Below are positions 32,486-42,642 of a stretch of 64,000 nucleotides of DNA, in pieces; the first letter of the stretch is position 1; each line of letters begins with the position of its first letter. Both the position numbers and the translations under genes were made by a program. The notes under the pieces were generated by a model. The model ran no database searches, was not told the DNA's origin, and saw nothing but the letters and a program-made list of their open reading frames with translations. The DNA comes from Yamagishiella unicocca (Eukaryota; Chlorophyta; Chlorophyceae; Chlamydomonadales; Volvocaceae): contig BDSL01000144.1 of assembly GCA_003116995.1 (NCBI GenBank), positions 62,001 through 126,000 of the forward strand, read 5' to 3'.

Positions 32486-33546
32486 CGGTTACAGAGCTAG
32501 TGCTGCTGAAGCAGCAGGGTTGCGCGGTATGCTGTCGTTGCATAGGTTGTACGGTGGTTGTTGTTTGTTAGTTGGAATCTCTTGCGTGTGCGACGCCGTG
32601 GAATGGCTAGTGCTGTGGACGAGATGGACAAGAGACATTCGCTCTTGAATGTTTACGCCACATGTGACATCTGACCATCACCCACCGAAAGGTGGTATGT
32701 TGAGGGCATGTTCGACGGTGGTGTCGAGGCGATGTCGTCACATAAGGTGTAACCCTAAGTCTGCTGCTGCGCGCATACATCGAACTTGCACTTGCGAAAC
32801 ATCGGATATGAAAACAAAAATCGGGCAGGCTTGGTCACGACAGCTACCGGACGACGTTGTATACGGGTTCCCGCCACATTCCCACGACGATTCCTCGGCT
32901 TCTCAGCGAGTGTTATTCGCGACACGTACATGACCATATCAATTATAGCCGCATACGTTATCGTGACCATCGTCGCCAGCGCAACTTTTGCAGCAGATGG
33001 CGCGGCGGTCTTTGTCGCGCTGCACAGGTCCGCTGCACACAGCAGCAGCGAGGTAGCGCTTCGGGATATACGCACGCGCGCAAGAGAGTAAAGCGGTTAC
33101 GATCGATCGCAGCGCACACGCAGTTTTAAAAGCTGGCGCACACGCGCTTTAAGAGCTGGCGCACACGCAGCACAGCGCCTTCCAACGCTCCTGTGGTCAT
33201 GCACCTCGCCTGTAACCGCTGGTGGGTTACCACCACCCCACACGCACGCAGCGCAGCGCTTGCCCCGGCGGGCGCTGCTCTCCCACCCGCAAGAGCCGTA
33301 ACCTGCAGCCCGCTGCTGCAGCTGGTGCAGCTGACTCTCCAGCGCCCGCTACCCACCGCCTCGCCGCTTCACTACCCCTGCCCCCTACCTGCCCTCCATC
33401 ACCCATGTCGTGTAACCAGGCCTTCCCCACCCCCCGCCCCCATTTCCTGTAACAGCCCCCCCCCGCGCGAACACAATGCGCCAGCTATCCTACCCGCATC
33501 GCAAAGCCGGCTCTTACGCACCCCACCCCATCCCTGAGGCGCAATT

Positions 33547-33600
33547 AACACGTCTGTTCTAAATGTTTTTTTCGGGCATCCACGGGTCTTCCTCGAAACC
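33547..33600 (+). repeat. Dispersed repeat family A, intergenic copy
   Basis: Carries ACACGTCTGTTCTAAATG, a T-run, then GCATCCACGGGTCTTCCTCG. Related copies occur at 4944-4974 and 6066-6120 (minus), 23871-23925 and 24695-24752 (plus), and 36626-36680 (minus), all in introns. Confidence 0.9.
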
Positions 33601-33732
33601 CTTCCAGCGCAATGCCCCCTTCCCCTCCGTTGCCAGCCCGAGCACCCCCAGCCGTCCATCTTCAGCGGCTTCGCCGCTGATCGCCGCGCCGTTCACAACG
33701 CCCCCCCCCCCCGAGCACACGCGCGCCGCTCA

Positions 33733-36700
33733 TCAGTGCTGCTTCTTCTTCTTCGCCGCCTCGCGTTTCTTCCGCCGCGCCTCCGCGGCCGCGCGCTTCG
33801 CCTCCTCCTCCGCCAGTCGCTTGGCCTCCTCCTCCGCCTGCGATGGCTCGCGAGACCCCGGCGGGGATGACGTCATCGGGTGCGGCCACGCCCTCCAGCC
33901 CAGAGGCCCGCACGTGCGTGAAACCCTCCCCCCCCCCCGACAACCTCGTTCCGCTCGCTCGAGATCCGCCAGAGGTCCGTGTTCCGCAAAACCAGCCGCC
34001 CGTGCACAGGCGCTAAGGCTCCACCCCCCCCCGCACCCCCTCGTCCCGGGCGCAACACGCCAATGCAGCTCCCCTTGCTGCTTCGCCCCTTGCCCCCCCA
34101 GCAATGCGCCCATCCTCCTCCCCGCCCCTTGGCCCCCGGAGCCGCCAGCCCCACGCACCCGAATCCGCTCCTCCTCCAGACGTCGCCGCTCCTCCTCCTC
34201 CGCCTGCGATGGCAAGTCCGCGCAAGAAGGTCAGACGCGTCAGGGATTTTGCCACCGACGTGTATGCCTAAACAAGCACCACCGACGCGTCAGGGATCTT
34301 GCCACCGACGTGTATGCCTAAACAAGCACCACCACCACCACAACCACCACCACGACCGGGCCCGAACCGCAGCGCCTGCTTGCTTGCCAGCTGGCTACTC
34401 CTATCCGCCCCCACGCATTACACGCCGAATTCCGCCTCGCCGCCCACCTTCAACCTCGCCCGCTCCATCTCCTCCAGCCGGTCCTCCTCCGCGTCCTCCT
34501 CGTCACGCTTCTTGCGAGCAGCCACGGCGCGCTCCTCGTGGGCCTTGGTCCTGCGTGTGTGTGTACGGAGGGGGGGTTATAAGAGAATCCGCGAATCCAC
34601 GACCGACAAACCGAGGGCGGTGAAGGTGGTGGTCCGGCGGAGGGGCGGGTGTATTGGGGGGACGAGATGAGAGAATCCGCGAATCCACGGCCGACAAACC
34701 GAGGGGCCGGGGAGGGGGTGGTTTGGTGGGAGGGGCTGAGGGGGAGTGGGGGAGGGGACAGGGGGAAGGGAGGCGGAGTCTGTGGGTGGGGGCGGGCTGG
34801 TTTGGGTTTGGGATTGGGGGGGGCGAGGAACCCCGTGTAACCCGACACAGGAGGAGGGGGGGGGTGTTTTGGAGGTGGGGGAGCCGGGGTCCGGGTGGGC
34901 TATCCGGGTCAGGTCGAAACTCCTTCAAAGAGGGGTTCGACTCGAAGAGGGTGCTCCTGGGCCGTGACGTGACGTGATGCCGACGTGGCAGCAAAAGGGG
35001 TAACTTCGTTCCTGGTGGGTCTTCCGCCGCCCCGGCCCCCTGGCAACCCCCCGGCCGCCCCCGCCAGCCCGCCAGCCCCTCCACAGCCGCCGGCCCGCCC
35101 CTCTACAGTCGCCCGCCCGCCCCTCTACAGCCGCCGGCCCGGCCCTCTACAGCCGCCGGCCCGCCCCTCTACAGCCGCCGGCCCGCCCCCACCATCTCGA
35201 GTCCGAAAACGAGTGTGTGCCAAACCTCCTCCTCATCCGTTTCTATTGCCGCCCTGCGGATTTCCTCTCATGCCCCCCCAGCGTGCGCCCACATCCTCGC
35301 TGTCCGCCGACCATGCGCCCACCATCCTGTTTTCTTCGTGTCAACGGTTTTCACGCCCTCACCCCCCCCCCTCGCCAGCCCGGCACCCACTCGGCCTCCT
35401 CCTTGGCCCTCCGCTCCGCCACCTTGCTCTCCGTCTCCGCCTCCGCCGCCGTCAGCTCCGTCCCTAGCTTCACCCGCTCCGGCGCGCCGCCGTCCGCCAC
35501 CCGCTTGATCCACGTCTGCACCCGGACGGACGTGGCCAGAGCCAGCGCCGTGTTGCCGAACGCGTTCTTGAAGTTGGTGTGCGCGTTGTTGGTCAGCAGC
35601 AACCCCACCACCTGCGAGGGTTGGCCGGGGAATGTGTATACACACACGCGGAGAGAGTCTGTGTGTGTGTAGGGGTGTGTGTGTGGGGGCGAGAAGACTT
35701 GGTGTAGAAAACGGGGGGCAGAAAGGACGGTACTGTGTGTGTGTATGTGGCTTGTCCTAGGTCTGTGGGGGGCAGTGGAGGCAGTGGAGGCAGTGGAGGG
35801 GGCCGCAGCTATTGCGCCAGCAGCGGTCTCGCGCCCCTCGGGGACTCACCTCCCTACTACTGTCACCTGGCACCACACATTGCCCCTCCCTGGACGGCCT
35901 GACGTCGTTTGTCCCCTCCTCACAACACCACACCACACCATCCCCCCACTCCGCCCCTCCTCCGGCCGCCCTCCGGCCGCCTCCGCCACTTACCTCTCAT
36001 CTATCCGGGCCTCCTGTCCGTTATCGTCCCTTCCAAAACCGCCCCCGCACCTCCTTTCCCTGGCCCCCTCCCGCTCCCCATCACCCGCCCCCACTTCCTT
36101 GTCGCGTTAACGGTTTTCACGCCCTCCACTTCCCATGTCGTGTAACCGGATCTTGTCGCCACCTCCCCACACCTCCCTCCCCCCCCGTGGATTCGCGGAT
36201 TCTCTTATAACCCGCCGCCTCCTCCCCCTCCCCTTGCTCGCCTGGTCGTGCCCCTTGCTCGCCGCCTCCACAGCCGCCTCCCCCCCTCCCCCTCCCCTTG
36301 CTCGCCTGGTCGTGCCCCTTGCTCGCCGCCTCCCCAGCCGCCTCCCCCCCTCCCCCTCCCCTTGCTCGCCTGGTCGTGCCCCTTGCTCGCCGCCTCCCCA
36401 GCCGCCTACCCCCCCTCCTCCCCCTCCCCTTGCTCGCCTGGTCGTGCCCCTTGCTCGCCGCCACGTGCAGCGGCCGGTTGCCCAGCTCCCCCACCGCGTC
36501 CACATTGGCTCCCGCCTCCAGCAGCAGCCGCGTCATGGACCCACTGCCCACGTAGGCCGCCCAGTGGAGCGCAGTGTCGCCGGAGCGGGTGGCAGCGTGC
36601 ACGTCTGCACCCATCTGGGGGCGGGGGTTTCGAGGAAGACCCGTGGATGCAAGGAAAAACCGTTTAGAACAGAAACGTCTGGAGGAGGGCGCACGGACAT

Positions 36701-38198
36701 TCGTTATGGGGGGACACATGATACTGGCGAGATCCAGCACGACATGTAATCTAATCTAACCTAATCTAATCTAATCTAATCTAATCTGGAGGCGGGGGGG
36801 AGAGAAGGGGGGGGGCGAGAAGACCCGGTGACACGATATGGGAAGCGGGGGGGCCAGAGGCTAGCCGGCGGTTAGTCTTCGGATGCGTGTGGAGGTGGGG
36901 GGGGGAGGTGCCGGTGGGTTGCGGGCGCGTCGGGTTGGGTTGGGGCTTAGGGCTGGGTTTGCTGCTTGCTGCGTGGGGTAGGGTAGCTTAGGCAGGTGGG
37001 GGGTGAGGAGGCGGGCGGGCGGGCGGGTGTGTGGGGGGTGCCGGCCTCGGGGTGAGGAGTGGGTGTCGTGTAGGACTGGGAGTGCGTGTGCGTGGGAGGT
37101 CACCGGCGGCTCAGGCGGCAGAGCACACAGCCACAGGTCCGAGGTGGCCACGGCGGCCGGCATGCAGGTAGACGGGGGGGGATGGCTGCTGCCGCTGGGC
37201 GCGGTCGGATCCCCGCTGCCCGAGCCGCAAGCCCCACCTGGAGCAGCAGCTCCACCACTTGCACGGATCCAGACTGTACGGCTTGGATCCTGCGAGCAGG
37301 GGAGCGGGTGACGTGGGAGTGAGGATGGGCGTGGTGTGGGGTTGGGTACGACTTGCGTGTGGGGTCCAAGCCAAGAGAGGGGCATCGGACTCAGCGCAGT
37401 ACCCTGCCCGTCAGTGATGCGCACCCTTGGGCGAAGAAGCCCCGTGCCCCCGCCTTCCCCCCTCTTCCTCCCTCGCCGCCGTGCGTGTGGGAGGAGGACC
37501 GCGGCACCTGCCGCCTGGTGGTGTGCGCTGCTGTGTACCAGGTCCTTCCCTCCCTCCTTGCTGGTTAAGTAGTAGCAGCTGGCTCGGCAGCCTCGCCGGT
37601 CGGTCGCATCGGTCGTAATTGGGTTGCGCGAGGGAGGAGCGAGTCTTCGCGAGGCCGGCGGGCGACGGCTGTGCGCGGCGCCCAGGCGCATGCAGCATGG
37701 CAAGTGCTGGCTAGGCGTAAGCTACGCGCGGTTCGGGCTGATAGATGCCGAACGCTCGGAAGGGCGCGGATGCTGAGCACGCTGGGCACTCACAGGGGTG
37801 TGACGCCGCCTGTGGAGGTCTGCTCCATGTCTGCGCCTCTGTCCAAGGCGATCTGCAAGGCGTACGGAAGCGCGCTGGGTTCGGACCTCGCGCTGAGCGA
37901 ATTCTGGAGGCACATGCGGCTCCCGCGAGGCTCCAACGTTCACGCGACGCAGATGACCAGGATCATGATACCTGGACGCTTTCGACGTCATTGTCCTTCA
38001 CTGCTTGGAGTAAATCAACGACCTCGCTGTCTGCACGCGGGACGGACATCGACCGTTCGATGAAATTCCGCCACGATTAAGGCAAGGCTGAAAATGTAAG
38101 CTGATTTTAGAGCGCATCCTCGTACCTTCTCGGGGGATAGTTCCCAACGGTGGGCCGCTTTGGCTTTCGTAGCGCACCTCCTCAAACTCCTCCTCCAT
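33733..38198 (-). CDS. Ankyrin-repeat protein with lysine-rich coiled coil
   Basis: Exons 38198-38126, 38030-37972, 37852-37794, 37289-37238, 36614-36438, 35611-35391, 34550-34448, 34203-34159, 33837-33733; phases close to 297 residues. About four ankyrin repeats span residues 27-160: SEVVDLLQAVKDNDVESVQ, GVTPLIQAVQSGSVQVVELL, GDTALHWAAYVGSGSMTRLL, NRPLHVAASKGHDQVVGLLL and GNTALALAT. From about 180 the chain is a charged helix (AERRAKEEAETKAHEERAVA, RRRLEEERIRAEEEAKRL), ending in KKREAAKKKKQH. It is probably an adaptor, with the ankyrin face binding a protein and the basic helix binding a partner or nucleic acid; no specific function can be named. Exon 5 uses a GC donor (CAG before GCGAGC), supported because only this join gives an unbroken ankyrin repeat. 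A further short exon between 34159 and 33837 cannot be excluded. The gene is divergent from the epimerase. Confidence 0.85.
34577..34705 (+). repeat. Dispersed repeat family B, two direct copies
   Basis: Copies at 34577-34617 and 34667-34705 share AGAATCCGCGAATCCACG followed by GCCGACAAACCGAGG, one with GACC for GGCC. They lie in the ankyrin gene intron 34551-35390. Other copies: 21007-21041, 25986-26022 (minus), 36186-36212 (minus, partial), 46853-46889 (diverged), 47159-47197 (minus), 48120-48159. Confidence 0.9.
36226..36470 (-). repeat. Tandem copies of exon 5 tail with GC donor
   Basis: A 64-68-bp unit is present four times. Each copy holds GCGGCGAGCAAGGGGCAC, GACCAG and the donor GCGAGC. 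The exon itself supplies the first (ending 36438); equivalent exon edges fall at 36370, 36306 and 36242 in the intron 35612-36437. Confidence 0.9.
36744..36790. repeat. TAATC pentamer repeat
   Basis: About nine copies of TAATC, one with TAACC, in the ankyrin gene intron 36615-37237. Confidence 0.9.
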
Positions 38199-38724
38199 GC
38201 TGTTTTCTACCTATATTGGCTTATTTCTATCGATGCGATGGGATTAGCAATCAATAACACACTTAGCAAGGATGATCGCAAAGGCCCAAAACTTAGATAG
38301 GTAGTATTTAACAGGTTGCTAAGGAGTTATGCACATCAACACTAGCACACACATCAAGCACGCACTTCAACTTGCGTGGATGTTTTGGTCGTCAGCAGAA
38401 TATGGGCGAGCTCCGAGACCATCGCTCCGATACCAGAAACATATCATGCGCCATAATGCGTGCATTGCCACACTTGTTGAAACTGACTTCAAAGCCGAAG
38501 CCTTCTTAGTGAAATTGGTTGAAGGCCGCAATTGAGTCTACTTCCAATCCGAGGCGTGCCGCTGTGCGCAAAGCTTACCTGTTGCATACTAAGTCCAATT
38601 GATAGCTGTTTGCTATATCAGTCTTAACTATCAAAGGAAAGGGTGACTGGTCCTACCTAAGCGGCTTTCCCCGACACGCATCCCACAGCGTGACGTTAGG
38701 GGCAGATACCTTATTTAACCAGCC
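38199..38724. promoter_or_regulatory. Shared promoter region of ankyrin gene and epimerase
   Basis: 526 bases between two divergent ATG codons. It is noticeably less GC-rich than the exons. It contains both 5' UTRs; no individual factor site is claimed. Confidence 0.6.
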
Positions 38725-41700
38725 ATGACTCGTCTTGCGCTCCCGAAGCGCATGGATGGGCACGATCGGCCTGCAGCAATTATTGCGCCGTCAATTCTCT
38801 CCAGCGACTTTGCCCGTCTGTCCGATGAGTGCAAACGCATGGTCGACCTGGGGGCTGATTGGCTACACGTTGATGTCATGGTGAGTCGTACCTCTTCAGA
38901 GCGCGGATTCTGGCCATTAATATCGCCCGGCCTGGTGACGATTGGCGTCTGGATGCTGACGGGGTGCCGACGGTTGGCGGGCTGACATGTGCGGGCATAA
39001 CCTGCAATGAGAATTAGTGTATGATTTGTGTCGTCATAGCAACGGATTAATCCTGCAGCACAACCATGTTGTTTCGTTGCTGAGGCCGGACCCGCTGGCC
39101 CTCATGGTACATTGGGCTCTGAGGGCCGTTGGCTGGCATCAGCTAGCATCACCTGATGTCGTTATGGTGACATGGTCACTGAGACTCCCGCAACGCACAA
39201 TGACGCCGCGACTCGCCTTGCAACGTTGCAAACGTGCAACCAACTGGTCGCAAGCCGCAAAGCGAACCAAAGCCGCAAACGTTGCGCGAGCTTGTGAGTC
39301 ACGTACCCTGCTGCAAACACGTCAGCCCCCATACCGTACGTATCCACTCCTGACTAGGCTACTGTGCCTTCCGCAGCACCACCGTATGCGCCCTTCCGTC
39401 ATACCATGTCGCGTCGTACCGTTCGTGCCTCGTGATCCCCACCCGCCGTCTCCCTTCCCTCCCGCCCCTCCTTTCCCCCGCCCCCTCAGGACGGGCACTT
39501 CGTTCCCAACCTGACCATCGGCGCCCCCGTGGTCTCCTCCCTGCGCCAACACACCGCCGCTCTGCTGGACTGCCACCTCATGGTGTCAAACCCTGAGCAG
39601 TGGGTCAAGGTGGGAGGGGAGGGGAGGGGAGTGCCACCTCATGGTGTCAAACCCGGAGCAGTGGGTCAAGGTGGGAGGGGAGGGGAGGGGAGTGCCACCT
39701 CATGGTGTCAAACCCGGAGCAGTGGGTCAAGGTGGGAGGGGGCAGGCTGGCGGCCCTGCTGACGGTCCTGCTGGCGGCCCTGCTGGCAGTCCTGCTGGCG
39801 GTCCTGCTGGCGTGCATGCCTGGGGGTACATGGTGTATCGCAGTCTGCCGGAGGGGAGGGGAGGGAGGAGGATCGACAACCCCTCGCCTTGACTCCCTGG
39901 GCTACTGCCCCAGCCTACAACCGCCGCAACCCAGCGCCCACCCCAATCCCAACTGGGCCTTACGCCGCAACCCTGATACCCCAACCCCAAACCAGGCCCG
40001 ACGGCCCCCAAACCCTGGAATCCCCACCTTCATCCCAACCGCTCCCAGCTGGCCCCTACAAATCCCAAACTCGACTGCATCCCACCCAAACCCAAACCCA
40101 AACCCAAACCCAAACTCCTCCCTTCCCCCCCATGAAATCACGTCACTCAAACATGTCCCCCTTGCGTCTGTGGCGCAGGACTTTGCCAAGGCCGGTGCCG
40201 ACATGTACACCTTCCACCTGGAGGCGGCCGCGGGCCCCTCGCCTGACGACTGGCACGCGCTGACGCCCGAAGCGGCGCAGCCGGCGGTGGTGGACATGTG
40301 CCACGGCGTGCGGACCGCGGGGATGCACGTGGGCATTGCGCTGCGGCCAGGCACGCCGGTGGAGCTGGTGGTGCCGTACGTGGAGCAGGGCCTGGTGGAC
40401 ATGGTGGGTCCGGGGATTTGGGTTTGGGGTTTGGGGGCGCGCCGTGGGTGAGGTGGGTGCCGGGTTTGCGACTGGGGGAGTTGGATGTGTTTGGTGGTGC
40501 GGGCGGGGGGGGCCCAGGGGGCCGACCAGCTGCCACCAAAACATCACACCCCAGGTGAACCTGCCGGTAAGACTGAGGCTTCTTGCCCGTTCCAGTTCCG
40601 CAACAGCGAAGTACTCCTTCAACCCCGCGCCCAACCCAGACCGGCCCCACCGCGCCCTGCACCAGCCCGGCCCTCCATTGTAACCGCCTGCCTTACCCCC
40701 CCCCCTTTCCCGGGCCCCCCCAATTAGGTGCTCATTATGACCGTGGAGCCTGGTTTCGGAGGCCAGTCTTTCATGCCGGCTGCGGCGGCGAAGGCGGCGG
40801 TGCTGCGGAAGAAGTTCCCGGAGCTGCTTATTCAGGTGGGTGGGGGGGCAGGGTGTGGGAGCAGCCGAAGGCTGGCCCGGGGTGAGGCGGGGCGGGTCTG
40901 GGAGGAAATCCGTTTGGCGGCACTTGGGAGATGCGTGAATCCGTTTGGCGGCACTTGAGAGATAACGTGAATCCGTTTGGCGGCACTTGGGAGATGCGTG
41001 AATCCGTTTGGCGGCACTTGGGAGATGCGTGAATCCGTTTGGCGGCACTTGGGAGATGCGTGAATCCGTTTGGCGGCACTTGGGAGATGCGTGAATCCGT
41101 TTGGCGGCACGTGGGAGATAACGTGAATCCGTTTGGCGGCGCTTGAGAGATAACGTGAATCCGTTTGGCGGCACTTGGGAGATGCGTGAATCCGTTTGGC
41201 GGCACTTGGGAGATTATGTGAAACCGTTTGGCGGCACTTGGGAGATTACGTGAATCCGTTTGGCGGCACTTGGGAGATTACGTGAATCCGTTTGGCGGCA
41301 CTTGAGAGATAACGTGAATCCGTTTGGCGGCACTTGGGAGATACGTGAATCCGTTTGGCGGCACTTGGGAGATTATGTGAAACCGTTTGGCGGCACTTGG
41401 GAGATTATGTGAATCCGTTTGGCGGCACTTGGGAGATTATGTGAATCCGTTTGGCGGCGCTTGAGAGATAACGTGAATCCGTTTGGCGGCACTTGAGAGA
41501 TACGTGAATCCGTTTGGCGGCACTTGGGCTATAACGTGAATCCGTTTGGCGGCACTTGAGAGAGACGTGAATCCGACGAGAGGGACGTTTTGGGACACTC
41601 GTCGTAGTTTCATTGAGAACTTGGTTCGGGTGTACAAAGCCGAAGGTGGGGCGAAACGGTAAGGGGCGGCTCTGGTGCTTCCGTGCTCTGGTTCTCAGTA

Positions 41701-41961
41701 TCCTAGATGCAGCTCCCGTCTCTCCTCTGTTCCCTCCCTTGACGCCTCGGCCTTTGAACACCCACGCCTTGCCGCGCCCCTTGTCCCGCCTAGGTGGATG
41801 GCGGCTTGGCTCCCGCCACCATTGACCGCGCCGCGGCCGCCGGCGCCAACGTCATTGTGGCGGGCTCAGCCGTCTTCGGAGCCGCGGATCCCGCAGCCGT
41901 CATGCAGCAGCTGCGGGCCAGCGTGACTGCCGCGGCGACCAGCGGGGCGGTGCCGCATTGA
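38725..41961 (+). CDS. RPE: Ribulose-phosphate 3-epimerase
   Basis: Exons 38725-38880, 39490-39609, 40179-40403, 40728-40835, 41794-41961; phases close to 258 residues. The enzyme interconverts ribulose 5-phosphate and xylulose 5-phosphate in the pentose phosphate and Calvin cycles. It is a TIM barrel with the family signatures in order: [78 protein letters not shown] and [12 protein letters not shown]. The two catalytic, metal-binding aspartates are D50 and D205, and the metal-binding histidines are H48 and H81; all are present. Only about 18 residues precede the barrel, without an obvious transit peptide, so a cytosolic form is likelier than a plastid one. Length is close to the usual 220-250. 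Its introns carry a tandem exon-tail duplication and a 30-bp minisatellite. Confidence 0.95.
39569..39742 (+). repeat. Epimerase exon 2 tail with donor, three copies
   Basis: A 61-63-bp unit starting TGCCACCTCATGGTGTCAAA occurs three times. The first copy is the true end of exon 2 (to 39609). Copies two and three lie in the intron with exon edges at 39670 and 39731, each followed by GTGGGAGG. Confidence 0.95.
40898..41577. repeat. About 30-bp minisatellite, epimerase last intron
   Basis: About 21 contiguous copies of a 29-32-bp unit with core CCGTTTGGCGGCACTTGGGA, differing mainly in the linker (GATGCGTG, GATAACGTG, GATTATGTG). There are no unique spacers, so this is a minisatellite. Confidence 0.96.
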
Positions 41962-42536
41962 TGGTTTGATCCGCGCGTACCGAGCACAATAACGCCGGCA
42001 AGAACCTACAAGGCGGCGGCGCGCTGGAACGCGCAGGCATGTGACCACGTCCAGTCGCAAAGCGAAGGCTGCTCTTATGATATGATGGTGGTGGAGGATG
42101 GCGATGTGTGCGGGAAGATGCACCCAACGGGGTTCGCGTCGCGGAGCATTGGAGGCGGGATGAGTGGGCGTGGGCCGCTTCGTGGCGTTTTGTGGACCTT
42201 GACTTGAATGAGAGTTTGGGACTTGATGACGGGGCTGGATTCGTGAGGTTGGTTTCGTGGGGTGGCGTAGCGGATGCGGGACGGCGTGTGTGCGCGAGGG
42301 GCCGCCGCGACGTGGCGCTTACAGCCGCTCTACTTTCTGATACATCTTTTCATAGGATGGATTGCGCAAGTGCATGTTAAGATTGGAGGTATATCGTATA
42401 TGCTGCCGCTTTTAGGCCTCTGGAACCAATTTGGCCTGGCAGCCGCACGTCAGAATAATCCGTACGCTGTGAGTAATCGCTTTTTACAAGCCCACAGCTG
42501 CTTTCATCGAATATTTTCCTATTCGATTGAGGAAAC
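41962..42536. other. Intergenic region between epimerase and carboxypeptidase
   Basis: Unique-looking sequence with no recognisable gene; it must contain the epimerase 3' UTR and the carboxypeptidase promoter. No TGTAA was found. Confidence 0.5.
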
Positions 42537-42542
42537 TATAAA
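42537..42542 (+). promoter_or_regulatory. Possible TATA box of the carboxypeptidase gene
   Basis: TATAAA about 100 bases before the ATG at 42643, in an AT-richer patch. Motif and spacing only. Confidence 0.4.
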
Positions 42543-42642
42543 CCAATGCGCATCGCGTAACACGGTCAATCTGTCTACGCGAGGCGTCGAGTTCGTTAGG
42601 CTTCTGTGGACCTAGCCGCTTGGCCGTCGCTCCACGGCGCGT

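Larger units (their letters stand above)
32252..33732. other. Convergent intergenic region (ABM gene / ankyrin gene)
   Basis: This lies between the stop codons of two convergent genes. A 27-base word around GTACGGCACTGCGAGTGG is repeated twice near 32310-32382. A family A repeat (33547-33600) lies close to the 3' end of the ankyrin gene. No gene recognised. Confidence 0.55.

Noticed and set aside
33945..34010. Possible extra ankyrin-gene exon (GFAEHGPLADLERAER)
   Set aside because: Its phase does not fit the exons on both sides, and the helix is continuous without it. Kept only as a possibility in the gene entry.
40898..41577. CRISPR-like array of about 30-bp repeats
   Set aside because: Units are contiguous with no unique spacers, the array lies in an intron of a nuclear gene, and no cas genes are present.
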